Shown here one piece after another: positions 1 to 8,567 of a stretch of DNA of 64,000 nt. The stretch covers positions 62,001 to 126,000 of the forward strand of contig JANYCZ010000023.1 in assembly GCA_025360015.1 (NCBI GenBank). The letters run 5' to 3'. A program made the position numbers and the translations under genes. The notes below the pieces were generated by a model. The model saw nothing but the letters and a program-made list of their open reading frames with translations. It ran no database searches and was not told where the DNA came from. Within the stretch, counting starts at the first letter, position 1. Every line of letters begins with the position of its first letter. The stretch comes from Verrucomicrobiota bacterium (GTDB lineage Bacteria > Verrucomicrobiota > Verrucomicrobiia > Verrucomicrobiales > Verrucomicrobiaceae).

Positions 1-3000
1 AGCCGTACCAACCACTGGAGCCGTGAGTGTGGAAGGTGACAGAGTGATCACCGGGCAGACCTGCAAGGTGCGAATGAAGCTGGCCTGACAGCCGTTGGCA
101 TCCGTGACCAGGAAGGTGAGAGTGGTGCCGGAGCCGTTGCTGGCGGTGGGTGTGCCGCTGATGACACCGGCACCGCTGAGAGTCAGGCCGGCGGGCAGCG
201 TGCCACTGGAGATGGCATAGGAGTACGCGCTGGCACCCCCTGAAGCAGTGAGGGGCTGGCTGTAGGCGGCACCTTGCGTGGCGGTCGTCAGCGTGGCGGG
301 GGAGACGTTGATGACGGGGCAGACTTGGATGGAGATGACGGCCGTGCCCTGGCAGCCATAGGTGTCCGTGGCACGGAAAGTGACGTTGACGCCAGCGGCA
401 TTGGTCGTCGTGGGCGTGCCGCTGATGACGCCGCCGGTGCTCAGCGTGAGTCCTGCTGGCAGTGTGCCGCTGCTCACCGCCCAGGTGTAACTGGCCGTGC
501 CGCCGCTGGCGGTCAGCGTCTGGCTGTAGGCCGTGCCGATGAAGCTGTCAGGCACAGTCGTGGGAGTCACCGTGATGGTGGGACACACCGCCGCCAAGGT
601 GTAGGCGCGCGTGCCGGGGCAGCCGTTGGCATCTGTGGCTTTGACAGTGAAAGTGGCACTTGTGACGTTGGTCGGCGTGCCACTGATGACACCCGCGCCG
701 CTCAGAGTGAGACCTGTGGGCAAGGTGCCGCTGGCGAGGGTGTAGGCATAGGATGCCGAGCCGCCGGTCGCGGTGATTGTCTGACTGTAAGCCGTGCCCA
801 CGGTGGGTGCGGTCAAAGTGGTGGGGCTCAAGGAGACCACAGGGCAGACCTGCAGATTGAGGGTGGTTGACTGCTGGCAGCCGTATTTGTCCGTGACGGT
901 GAAGGTGACATTGGTGCCGCCGGCATTGCCCGCTGTCGGTGTGCCGCTGAGGACGCCCGCTGAGCTCAGCGCAAGTCCCGCAGGCAGCGTGCCGCTGCTC
1001 ACCGCCCAGGTGTAGGGCGTGGTCCCGCCGCTGACGCCGAAGGTCTGACTGTAAGCCGTGCCCACCGTGGCGGTCGGCAAGGATGAGGTCGTCACGGTGA
1101 TGGCCGTACAAACGGGTGTCAGAGTGTAGGCACGGGTGCCGAGGCAGCCGTTTTTGTCAGTGGCGCAGATGGTGAAGCTGGTGGCCGCATTGCTGGAGGG
1201 CGTACCGCTGAGGACGCCCGCCGTGCTCAGCGTGAGACCCGCTGGCAGCGTGCCGGTGCTCACCGTCCAGGTGTAGGGCGTGGTGCCGCCGCTGGCGGTG
1301 AAGGTTTGGGAATAAGCCGCGCCAACGGTGGCTGCGGCAATGCTGGCAGGATTGACCGTGATGGCCGGGCAGGCCAGGAAACCGAAGTCGATGGTCAGGT
1401 CGGTGTTGGAGTCTGTGTCGCCATCTGTGATGGACTCCGTGCCGCCGGCCAGAGCGATTAACGGACTCTGCACTGGGAGCCCCTGAGAGGTCTGGATGCC
1501 GTTGTCGTCATTGTCCACGCCGTTGTCCAAGGTGACCGTGGTGGTGCTGCTCAGCGGGAAAGCCGCAGGCGGCGTGGGCATGTAGATGAAGTACTGGCCG
1601 GGTGACAGATTACTGAAGGAATAGAGGCCGCCACCTGCGGTGGTGACGGTGGCTGCGGGAGCTGCCGTGAGCGGATTCTGCCCGCCGAGGAAGAGCTGCA
1701 AGGTGACGCCATCAATACCTGCTTCACTTGAATCCTTGATGCCGTTGTTGTTGACGTCATTCCACACCAGATTTCCCATCTTCATCGACGGTGCGGCACC
1801 GGGGCAGGCGGCACCGTCTGAGCTCGATACAGAAGGGCCGGTGCCCACGGCGGTGATGCTGCCATTGAGCACGTTGCTGGTGCGGTTGAAGACATAGAGC
1901 GTGTCCTGATTACCCGTGGCACCGGCGCTGCCGAAGCCGTAGGTGAGGCCGTTGGCGTCGATAATCATGGATCCCCAGGCACCAGGAACTGCGGAACTCA
2001 CGCGTGTGCCCACACCGGTGGTGAGGTTGATTTGGAAAAGGCCGAGCCAGCTCGTGTCCACGGTGGAGTAGCCATAGACATTTCCGGTGAGCGGATCCCA
2101 GACAATGTCACCAAAGTTGCCAGCGTACGTGGTGCCGGTTCCGCTATTTGTGACGGTTACAGGCGAGCCGACGAGCGAGGCTGAGGTCAGATCAATGGTG
2201 TAAAGCTGGGTCGAACCTGTGAAGTTGTACAAGTTCAAAATCATGCGCCCGTTGGTCAGCGCCGTGGCACCGGACCACTGCCCGTTGGTTCCCGGCGAAG
2301 GCAGGCCAGGAATCGCTCCCATGTCCACCAGGATGCCCTGTGAATTGATGCGGTAGAGGTGATTGTCGTTTTGATCGACGCAATAGAGATAGCCGCCATA
2401 GGCCGCGAGGCCGTTGAGCTTGTACCCGCTGAAGAAGAATGCCGGTACCAGTGAAGGTCCGGTCCCCACATAATACAGAGTCGTATCATAGACGCCGGAG
2501 CCGGGGGAGGTTTCGGCGTTTTGGATAATCCAGAAACGATTGTCGCAAACGAAGGGGGAGCCGATGTTCGCGGCGAAGCCAAAGTCAATGGTGTTGTCGA
2601 TATTGGTGCTGCCGGTGGAGCCGGGCTCCGTGCCTGGAATGAGCTGGATGACCGGACTGTAGGCCGAGGTGCCGGAGCCGCCGGGCTGGCTGCCATTGTT
2701 GTCGCCATCCTGGCCGTTGTCCGTGGTGTCCACGACGAGGCTGGTGCGTGAGAGCGGCGGTGTGGGCACCTTGACGAAGTAGTAGCCGGTGGTGAGTCCG
2801 GAGAAATTGTACAAGCCGCCGCCTGCGCTCGTCATGGAGGAGACTTTTGTATCTGCATTGGTGCCGGTGCCGCCGATGGCGTTGTCCGCGCCGGGAGTCC
2901 ACAGTTCAACCAGTACGTTGTCGATGCCGCTTTCTCCGGCATCTAACAGGCCGTTCTCATTGGCATCATTCCAGATCATGTTGCCGACGCCGAGGCTGGG

Positions 3001-4875
3001 AGCGATCACCACGGTGTAGTCTTCCACTTCGCCATTGCCACTGGCTCCCGTGGAACCTGGGCTGCTGGTGGAGGTGAGGCGTACCCGTACGCCCGTGGTG
3101 CCGAGTGTCGCTGCCGTGGGGACGGTGAAGCTGATGGTTTTGTTGGAGTTCGACGTGCCGGTGGCGATGACGGTGTTGGTGGCGATCTGTTCGCCGCTGT
3201 CAGTCAGCACGCCGTTTTGATTGTAGTCGATCCACGCGTTCAGGAAGGCGGTGGCACCGGTCGTGTTGGTGACGTTCACCGTGAGGGTGCCGGCGGAGTT
3301 GAGCATGAGCGACGCGGGAACGGTGACGCCGTCTTCGTCATCGATGCCGGTGATGTCATCGCCAGTGGCGGAGGTGTTCGTGGTGGCGGTGCTTTCGATG
3401 TCCACGGTCGCCCCAAGGCGCAAGTTGCTGTTCGTGGTGCTGGAGGCGTTGCCAAAGCCGGAGTAGTCGCTGTAATCGGTATTCGCTGCAGGAGTGAGTG
3501 TGTAGGAGCGTGAGGCCAAGCAGGCGTTGGCATCCGTGACGCCTACGGTGAATGTGGCGGACGAGGTGCTGGTGGGCGTGCCGGAAATGACACCGGCGCT
3601 GGTGTCCAAACTCAGACCCGCAGGCAGACTGCCGGTGGAGATGGCGTAGGTATAGGCACTGGCGCCGCCTGAAGCCGCGATGGTCTGGCTGTAGGCCGTG
3701 GTCACCGTGGGGGTGGACAACGTCGTGGGGCTGAGGCTGATGACCGGACAGACTTGAACGGTGTAAGTGAGGCTGCCCTGGCAACCATTGGCGTCCGTGG
3801 CGCGGATCGTGACATTGGTCCCTGCTCCGTTGCCGATGGAGGGAGTGCCGCTGAGCACACCCGACGTGCTGAGTGCGAGGCCGGATGGCAGCGTGCCGGA
3901 CGTGACCGCATAGGTGTAGGAAGAAGTGCCGCCGGAGGCGGTGATCGCCTGAGTGAAGGCGCTGCCGACGTAGGCGTCTGGAATGGCCGTGGCTGCGGGA
4001 CTGAGGCTGATCGTGGGGCAGACGGGTGTGACGGTATAAGCCTGCGAGCCGGCGCAGGTATTGGCTCCAGTCGCGGTGACCGTGAAGTTTGCCGTGGCGC
4101 TGCTGGTGGGGGTGCCGGAGATGACACCGGCGCTGCTCAGAGAAAGCCCTGAGGGAAGCGTGCCCGAAGTGACCGCATAAGTGAATGTGGTGCTGGGGCC
4201 TGAGGCGGTGATGCTTTGCGAGGTGGACGAGCCGACGGTGGGAGTGGTCAGTGTGGTGGGGCTGAACGAGACCGCAGGGCAGGTCAGCGTCATGATATTA
4301 TCTTCCACTTCGCCATTGCCGCTCAGACCGGTGGAGCCGGGGGTGCTGGTGGAGGTAAGGCGCACGCGCACACCCGCCGTGCCAACCGTGGCCGTGGCGG
4401 GCACGGTGAAGCTGACGGTTTTGTTGGAGCCCGAAGTGCCGGTGGCGATGACCGTGTTCGCGGCCACCTGCTCGCCGGCATCCGTAAGCACGCCGTTGCG
4501 GTTGAAGTCGATCCACACATTGAGATACACCGTGGCACCGCTGGTATTGGTGACATTGACCGTCATGGAACTGGCGACGCCAAGCGCCACGCTGGCCGGA
4601 AGGGTGACGCCATCTTCGTCATCGGTGCCGGTGATGTCATCACCCGTGGCGGTGGTGTTGGCGGTGATGGCGGCTTCACTGTCGGTGGTGGCACCGATCT
4701 TGATGGTGGTCAGCGTGGTGCTGCTGGCGCTGGTGAAAACAGAGTAGTCGCTGAAGTCCGTGGCGGCATGGACGGCGGTGGCGGTGACAAACAACGCGCA
4801 GCACATGGAAACGAGGAAACGTGCCGCTGTGAGGCGGCACGTCAGACTCGGTGATCGTGATGCGTTTTCCCTCAT
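1..4875 (-). CDS. Giant secreted SdrD-B / Ig-like repeat surface protein (C-terminus beyond window)
   Basis: An uninterrupted minus-strand frame runs from ATG at 4875 to the left edge (1625 codons, no stop seen), so the protein is partial. Residues 1-37 form a signal peptide ending near VHA. Then follow a GEVEDY-type beta domain (~40-195, GNGEVEDN), three He_PIG Ig-like repeats (~200-470, each with a LPAGL...GVISGTPT core), a second GEVEDY domain (~475-620), an SdrD-B-like domain (~620-770), a DUF6923-like region (~775-1030), a second SdrD-B domain (~1035-1165), and at least five more Ig-like repeats. Each Ig repeat starts with Cys-Pro/Thr and has a second Cys near its end. The start lies 9 bp after the stop of the upstream PEP-CTERM gene, which suggests one transcript. 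Likely an adhesin or matrix protein; the anchoring signal, if any, is outside the window. Confidence 0.9.
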   Translation of the reverse strand, partial: MRENASRSPSLTCRLTAARFLVSMCCALFVTATAVHAATDFSDYSVFTSASSTTLTTIKIGATTDSEAAITANTTATGDDITGTDDEDGVTLPASVALGVASSMTVNVTNTSGATVYLNVWIDFNRNGVLTDAGEQVAANTVIATGTSGSNKTVSFTVPATATVGTAGVRVRLTSTSTPGSTGLSGNGEVEDNIMTLTCPAVSFSPTTLTTPTVGSSTSQSITASGPSTTFTYAVTSGTLPSGLSLSSAGVISGTPTSSATANFTVTATGANTCAGSQAYTVTPVCPTISLSPAATAIPDAYVGSAFTQAITASGGTSSYTYAVTSGTLPSGLALSTSGVLSGTPSIGNGAGTNVTIRATDANGCQGSLTYTVQVCPVISLSPTTLSTPTVTTAYSQTIAASGGASAYTYAISTGSLPAGLSLDTSAGVISGTPTSTSSATFTVGVTDANACLASRSYTLTPAANTDYSDYSGFGNASSTTNSNLRLGATVDIESTATTNTSATGDDITGIDDEDGVTVPASLMLNSAGTLTVNVTNTTGATAFLNAWIDYNQNGVLTDSGEQIATNTVIATGTSNSNKTISFTVPTAATLGTTGVRVRLTSTSSPGSTGASGNGEVEDYTVVIAPSLGVGNMIWNDANENGLLDAGESGIDNVLVELWTPGADNAIGGTGTNADTKVSSMTSAGGGLYNFSGLTTGYYFVKVPTPPLSRTSLVVDTTDNGQDGDNNGSQPGGSGTSAYSPVIQLIPGTEPGSTGSTNIDNTIDFGFAANIGSPFVCDNRFWIIQNAETSPGSGVYDTTLYYVGTGPSLVPAFFFSGYKLNGLAAYGGYLYCVDQNDNHLYRINSQGILVDMGAIPGLPSPGTNGQWSGATALTNGRMILNLYNFTGSTQLYTIDLTSASLVGSPVTVTNSGTGTTYAGNFGDIVWDPLTGNVYGYSTVDTSWLGLFQINLTTGVGTRVSSAVPGAWGSMIIDANGLTYGFGSAGATGNQDTLYVFNRTSNVLNGSITAVGTGPSVSSSDGAACPGAAPSMKMGNLVWNDVNNNGIKDSSEAGIDGVTLQLFLGGQNPLTAAPAATVTTAGGGLYSFSNLSPGQYFIYMPTPPAAFPLSSTTTVTLDNGVDNDDNGIQTSQGLPVQSPLIALAGGTESITDGDTDSNTDLTIDFGFLACPAITVNPASIAAATVGAAYSQTFTASGGTTPYTWTVSTGTLPAGLTLSTAGVLSGTPSSNAATSFTICATDKNGCLGTRAYTLTPVCTAITVTTSSLPTATVGTAYSQTFGVSGGTTPYTWAVSSGTLPAGLALSSAGVLSGTPTAGNAGGTNVTFTVTDKYGCQQSTTLNLQVCPVVSLSPTTLTAPTVGTAYSQTITATGGSASYAYTLASGTLPTGLTLSGAGVISGTPTNVTSATFTVKATDANGCPGTRAYTLAAVCPTITVTPTTVPDSFIGTAYSQTLTASGGTASYTWAVSSGTLPAGLTLSTGGVISGTPTTTNAAGVNVTFRATDTYGCQGTAVISIQVCPVINVSPATLTTATQGAAYSQPLTASGGASAYSYAISSGTLPAGLTLSGAGVISGTPTASNGSGTTLTFLVTDANGCQASFIRTLQVCPVITLSPSTLTAPVVGTA

Positions 4876-4884
4876 GGGGGTGGC

Positions 4885-5595
4885 TCAGGGGAGGAACATG
4901 CGCGTCGTGCGGCGGAGGCGGCGGGTCAGGTGGGCTGCGGCAGCGGCGAGCAGCAGGAAGGCGGAGCCGGGCTCAGGCACGACGGCGGTTTGCAGGCTGA
5001 AAATCCCGGGAGTGGTGGAATAACCGCCGGGGCCCTGCACGCCATTGGCACCGCCAATCATAGAGGTGCTCGCATCGCTCAGGTTCCAGTTGTAGGACCC
5101 CGAGGTGTCGGCAGGATCAGGGATGATCCACGGATCACCGGTATTTCCCGCCGTGGTGCCGTCGGTGACCAGGGCCCATTCGCTGCTGGGCACGATGCTT
5201 TTGGAATTGTAAGCCCACAAATAAACCACCTGGCCCTGGGCAAAGACATCGGCGGGATTGGCATCGAGTGAATCGGAGGTACCGTCTGTTTTGAAGCCCA
5301 CCGTGCCGACAAAAAATTGCTGAGACGAATTCCAGCCGTTGGAGTCCGGATCAAAGGCGCGATCAATCACATGCCAGTTGGCCTGCCATTGATCGACATT
5401 CTGGTAGGTGGGGCTGAAACCACCAAACGTGCCGATCTCGAAGGAGTAGGTGGAATCCAGGGCGGTGCCCTTACTGTCGTAGAGATTGTCGTTGAAGTTG
5501 CTGCCCCAGAAGACCGTGCTGGCCTGGGCACCGTGGGTCCACGCCAGCGCAAGAGCGAGGCATAAGAACCGGGGGAGGTAGAAGGGCGTTTTCAT
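4885..5595 (-). CDS. PEP-CTERM sorting domain protein
   Basis: The 236-aa secreted protein begins at MKTPFYLPRF, giving a normal signal peptide ending at GAQA; an upstream in-frame ATG at 5691 would add an implausible Ile-rich stretch that is really the AT-rich promoter region. The C-terminus carries VVPEPGSAFLLL, an Ala/Leu membrane segment and an Arg-rich end (RRLRR), the classic PEP-CTERM tripartite signal processed by an exosortase. The central 180 residues are rich in Gly, Asn, Ser, Asp and Trp and belong to no enzyme family I recognise. No exosortase is present in the window. The stop is 9 bp before the start of the giant repeat protein, so the two are probably co-transcribed and act together at the cell surface. 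Confidence 0.9.
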   Translation of the reverse strand: MKTPFYLPRFLCLALALAWTHGAQASTVFWGSNFNDNLYDSKGTALDSTYSFEIGTFGGFSPTYQNVDQWQANWHVIDRAFDPDSNGWNSSQQFFVGTVGFKTDGTSDSLDANPADVFAQGQVVYLWAYNSKSIVPSSEWALVTDGTTAGNTGDPWIIPDPADTSGSYNWNLSDASTSMIGGANGVQGPGGYSTTPGIFSLQTAVVPEPGSAFLLLAAAAAHLTRRLRRTTRMFLP

Positions 5596-5639
5596 CGGGG
5601 CGTTTTTTGAGCTGCGGGAGGGGAAGCTGGGATATTCGT

Positions 5640-5700
5640 TCTGATATATCACATATATTATAATTATAATAACAACAATGCTAGCAAACAAGTCTGAATT
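5640..5700 (-). promoter_or_regulatory. AT-rich promoter region of the PEP-CTERM/giant protein operon
   Basis: This stretch is almost pure A/T in an otherwise GC-rich window and lies 45-105 bp upstream of the PEP-CTERM start. On the minus strand it contains two overlapping TATAAT-like hexamers preceded by TTGCTA/TTGTTG-like hexamers. Spacing to the best -35 candidate is not ideal (about 13 or 19 bp), so the exact promoter is uncertain. Confidence 0.45.
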
Positions 5701-5765
5701 CGGCTTTATTTGGAAGTCCTGACTGTTCAGGATTGCCGCTTTTCATCTCCAGCGCAGTGGGAGGC

Positions 5766-5820
5766 CCAACGGGCCAGCCGTAGCCCCGTTGGCTGACTGA
5801 AGGCCATGAGGGCTCATGGC
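5766..5820. repeat. Two adjacent palindromes (REP-like)
   Basis: The first palindrome pairs CCAACGGG (5766-5773) with CCCGTTGG (5785-5792) around an 11-nt loop. The second pairs GCCATGAG (5803-5810) with CTCATGGC (5813-5820). They lie between the divergent PEP-CTERM gene and the small gene at 5899. Stems like these recur between genes in this window. Confidence 0.5.
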
Positions 5821-5898
5821 AGGGGGGCTGCGACTATTCTCCGGGAAGGAGATTGCAGAATCTCGTGGCGCTGGCCGATGCGGCGGCTAATGGAGTCG

Positions 5899-6156
5899 AT
5901 GAAGTTGGAACAAGGACAGATTTGGAAGCAGGGGGAGGATTACCTCCGCATCGTGGAATGGGCGCGGCTGTCCATCGAGTACAAGGTGATGAAAGACCCC
6001 GTCTCCAAGGTGGGGACGCTGCACAGAACCACGAAGAAGGAATTTTGCCGCCTGCTCAAAGGGGCTGCGCTGGTGAAGCCGGAGGAGATGCCAAGCGCTG
6101 AAGTACCTGCGAATGATGAGGAACTCGCTCCGGGCCCTGAGACTCAAATTGAATAA
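5899..6156 (+). CDS. Conserved small hypothetical protein
   Basis: The 85-aa protein starts MKLEQGQIWKQGEDYLRIV; the start at 5899 is chosen because GGAG lies just upstream (5892-5895) and the extra 31 residues of the longer frame lie over the palindromes. The first 60 residues alternate charged and aromatic residues and could form a small beta-barrel; the C-terminus is acidic and Pro-rich (EEMPSAEVPANDEELAPG), probably disordered. I cannot assign a function. It is a lone plus-strand gene between two minus-strand operons. Confidence 0.6.
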   Translation: MKLEQGQIWKQGEDYLRIVEWARLSIEYKVMKDPVSKVGTLHRTTKKEFCRLLKGAALVKPEEMPSAEVPANDEELAPGPETQIE

Positions 6157-6388
6157 CTCCGCCGGGCAAAGCACTGGTGGCTGATTCAAATTTTAAAAAT
6201 CGACTGGCTGCTGACATTCATCAAGTTAAAGCAACGTGCCTGGTTTGGATGGCACGCGGTCAAAAGCATTGATCGTGAGTTTTGGAGCAGGCCGCACTCT
6301 CACTGCGGCGGAGCTCATTGCAGACGCTGCTGGAGGACAGGGGGTGTGGCAGAGTGGTGGGTTTGCTTCCCGCTGTGTTGCGAAGCAA

Positions 6389-6472
6389 CCCAGGGTCGCC
6401 TCGCTTAGGCTCAGCTGACCCTGGGCTGACTACACCGCCCCTTCAGGGCTGGTGTGTGGCGACGCGAAGTGA
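6389..6472. repeat. Structured intergenic repeat, copy 1
   Basis: It begins CCCAGGGTC (6389-6397), which pairs with GACCCTGGG (6417-6425); a smaller GCCT/AGGC stem sits inside. A GCCC-CTTCA-GGGC hairpin follows near 6438-6449, and the copy ends in GGTGTGTGGCGACGCGAAGT (6451-6470), which is shared exactly with copy 2. Confidence 0.65.
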
Positions 6473-6488
6473 GGGAAGAGCTGCCATA

Positions 6489-6610
6489 CCCAGAGTCGCC
6501 TCGCCAAGGCTTCCTCCTTGGCTCTGCGAGCTTCGTAGTAGGACAGGCGGCCGACCCTTGGGCTCTATTACGCCGCCCTTTCAGGGCTGGTGTGTGGCGA
6601 CGCGAAGTGA
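6489..6610. repeat. Structured intergenic repeat, copy 2
   Basis: Same order of parts as copy 1: CCCAGAGTCGCCTCGC, a longer variable middle, a CGCCC-TTTCA-GGGCTGG hairpin, and the same GGTGTGTGGCGACGCGAAGT end (6589-6608). It is about 38 bp longer in the middle. Direct orientation and close spacing point to tandem insertion or duplication. Confidence 0.65.
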
Positions 6611-6716
6611 CGAGAGAGAGATTCCTGCAAGAACATGCTGGGTTCGTGGCATCATGGAGCACACGAAAAGCTGTCTTACCGAGTGCCATCCACGCCTGGT
6701 TTAAAGGTGTGCGGGC

Positions 6717-7805
6717 TCAGCTTCGCACGGTTTCAAAGAAGAGCGTGAACTCGTGGCGGTTGTAGGTCAGGTGCGTCTGGGCAAAGAGGCGCAGGCCAGC
6801 GGCATTGGACATGGACACGATGAGGCGGAACAGCTCATTGGGCTCATCCAGCGAATCGACGCGGGGCACTTTGAGCGTGAAGACGACGAGGCCGCGCTGC
6901 TTGAGAAAGTGTGAGAGGCGGATGACCTGCTCGATGGATTCCTCCGGCGGGCCGTTCATGTCGCACAGGAGCGCGTCATAGGCGGTGCCAGGCCTGGGCT
7001 GAAAGGCGGCCACGTCCTCCAGGAAAAACTTGAGCCCGGGACGGCCATCGAGGCGTTTGTCCAGCGGTGCACGGTCGATGGCTGTCACGCGCTGGTTGCG
7101 GGCGAGCAGCTCCGAGGTCATGCCGCCGGGGCAGGCACCGAGCTCGATCCAGTGGCTGCCCTCTGGCAGGGGCGGCCGGTACAGCAATAGATAATGCAGG
7201 GCCTCGGCGATCTTGGCGCCCGCGCGGCTGATGGTGTCCGGTGAGTCTTGGTCAATGTACTTGCTGCCACCGGCATAGAGACCGTTCGAGGCACGCGGAG
7301 TCTGCATGCCGCAGAACAGGCCTTCTTTGCCCACGAGACAAAACAGGGTCTCGGCATTGGGGTCCTGCTCCTCCACGGTGGCGGCGGGCAGCTTGGGAAA
7401 GAGCTGTAGAACGCGGCCGCGCAGGTTTGACGCAAGGCCCTTGTAGTATTTGTCTGGAGAGGTGGGCTGCAGGGTGCCGATGAAAATGGCCTGAGGTTTG
7501 CGGTCGCCAAATTTCTTCAGCAGCGTCTGCGCCGCCTTTTCGATGAAGCCGTCCATCTTCTGCGCATTGCAGGGCCAGGTGTGGTCCATGGGGAGATTCC
7601 AGCGGACAAACTTGGCGGCCGCAGACTGGCGGATGGCCGCGGGTGTCGCGGTCTTGATGAGATAATAATCCTGTCCCAGCCGGGTGCTGGAAACCGCACC
7701 CAACTGCTGCAGCACGGAGTCGGCGATCCCTTCAAAAATCTCGGGGATACGGACCAGCCAGGGGCGGTGGGCTGGGGTGGATGCGTTCGTGGCACTGTCG
7801 GTCAT
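6717..7805 (-). CDS. RlmM-like FtsJ-fold SAM-dependent methyltransferase
   Basis: The 362-aa protein has a Rossmann methyltransferase domain in its C-terminal half: SAM motif I ELGACPGG (221-228), an acidic motif AIDRA (~242-246), CDMNGPPEES (281-290) and FTLKVPR (309-315). The Asp282/Lys312 pair and GACPGG match RlmM (23S rRNA C2498 2'-O-methyltransferase), which E. coli RlmM resembles in the segment following GACPGG. The N-terminal half would bind RNA (THUMP-like in RlmM), but is poorly recognisable. ATG at 7805 is preferred over 7865 because AGGAG lies just upstream. It is the last gene of a six-gene minus-strand run, 60 bp after the response regulator. The rRNA target is inferred. Confidence 0.8.
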   Translation of the reverse strand: MTDSATNASTPAHRPWLVRIPEIFEGIADSVLQQLGAVSSTRLGQDYYLIKTATPAAIRQSAAAKFVRWNLPMDHTWPCNAQKMDGFIEKAAQTLLKKFGDRKPQAIFIGTLQPTSPDKYYKGLASNLRGRVLQLFPKLPAATVEEQDPNAETLFCLVGKEGLFCGMQTPRASNGLYAGGSKYIDQDSPDTISRAGAKIAEALHYLLLYRPPLPEGSHWIELGACPGGMTSELLARNQRVTAIDRAPLDKRLDGRPGLKFFLEDVAAFQPRPGTAYDALLCDMNGPPEESIEQVIRLSHFLKQRGLVVFTLKVPRVDSLDEPNELFRLIVSMSNAAGLRLFAQTHLTYNRHEFTLFFETVRS

Positions 7806-7865
7806 GGGCTCCTGCACTCGCGCTGCATTGTGCCGTCTGCAAGCGGAGGAGTGCGGCGGGAGCAC

Positions 7866-8567
7866 TCAGCCGTTGTCCAAGGTGTGGTGGGTGACCCATT
7901 CGACGGCGGCACGCACGAGCGCCGGTGCGGTGGCGAGGCCGAGCTTGGTTTTGATGTGGGAGCGGTGGGCTTCGACGGTCTTGACGCTGAGGTGCAGATC
8001 GAGGGCGATCATGCTGGTGCCGCGGCCTTTGCCCACCTGCTCGAAAATCTCCAGCTCACGGTCGCTGAGCTTTTCCACGGAGCTTTTGCTGCTGCTGTCG
8101 CGGCCTGAAACGAAGGAGTTCAGCATGAGCAGGTGGGCGGCGGCGCTGAGATAGAGCTCGCCACGCAGGATCTGCCGGATGGCGGCGACGACCTCATCTG
8201 GCGGGGCCTGCTTCATGAGGTAGCCACGTGCTCCGGCGCGCAGGGCGCGCTCTGCGTACAGTGATTCGTCATGCATGGAGAGCACGAGCACGGGCAGCCC
8301 GGGCTTGAGCGCCTTGAGCGATTTCACCAGTTCGATGCCGTTGATGTCTTTCAAGGAGATGTCTACGATCGCGAGGGCAAACTCATGACGCTCCACCATC
8401 GTCATGGCCTGGGCTGCGTCTTCAGCTTCTCCAGAAATGCGGATGTCGTCCTCATGCTCAAGGAGCATGGCGATGCCTTGGCGAAAAATGGGATGGTCAT
8501 CCACGATGAGAATGCGTCCCTGGCCACCTGCGGGGCTGCTCTGCTTTTTGGCGGGAGCGGCTTTCAT
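7866..8567 (-). CDS. NarL/LuxR-family response regulator
   Basis: The 233-aa protein has a receiver domain (~18-135) with the acidic pair DD (23-24), phospho-acceptor Asp69 in AIVDISL and Lys119 in YLMKQ, followed by a LuxR-type HTH (~165-225; LSDRELEIF, SVKTVEAHRSHIKTKLGL). The start is fixed by a 4-bp ATGA overlap (8564-8567) with the stop of the histidine kinase, a sign of translational coupling; a longer frame from 8618 would overlap the kinase. Together they form a NarX/NarL- or DegS/DegU-like two-component system. Its target genes are not evident. Confidence 0.95.
   Translation of the reverse strand: MKAAPAKKQSSPAGGQGRILIVDDHPIFRQGIAMLLEHEDDIRISGEAEDAAQAMTMVERHEFALAIVDISLKDINGIELVKSLKALKPGLPVLVLSMHDESLYAERALRAGARGYLMKQAPPDEVVAAIRQILRGELYLSAAAHLLMLNSFVSGRDSSSKSSVEKLSDRELEIFEQVGKGRGTSMIALDLHLSVKTVEAHRSHIKTKLGLATAPALVRAAVEWVTHHTLDNG

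Larger units (their letters stand above)
6157..6716. other. 560-bp intergenic region with structured repeats
   Basis: No convincing gene is visible: the frames that span it lack any family signature and run over palindromes. It holds the two copies of a structured repeat annotated at 6389-6472 and 6489-6610. The first ~230 bp show nothing I can name. Confidence 0.6.

Noticed and set aside
1-4300. Tandem ~250-bp repeats considered as a non-coding satellite or CRISPR-like array
   Set aside because: The repeats keep one reading frame and translate into Ig-like domains, and no short spacer-repeat pattern is present.
6282-6704. Frames across the 6.3-6.7 kb repeat region
   Set aside because: The frames pass through palindromic repeats, and both strands give Arg/Pro-rich peptides without family matches.
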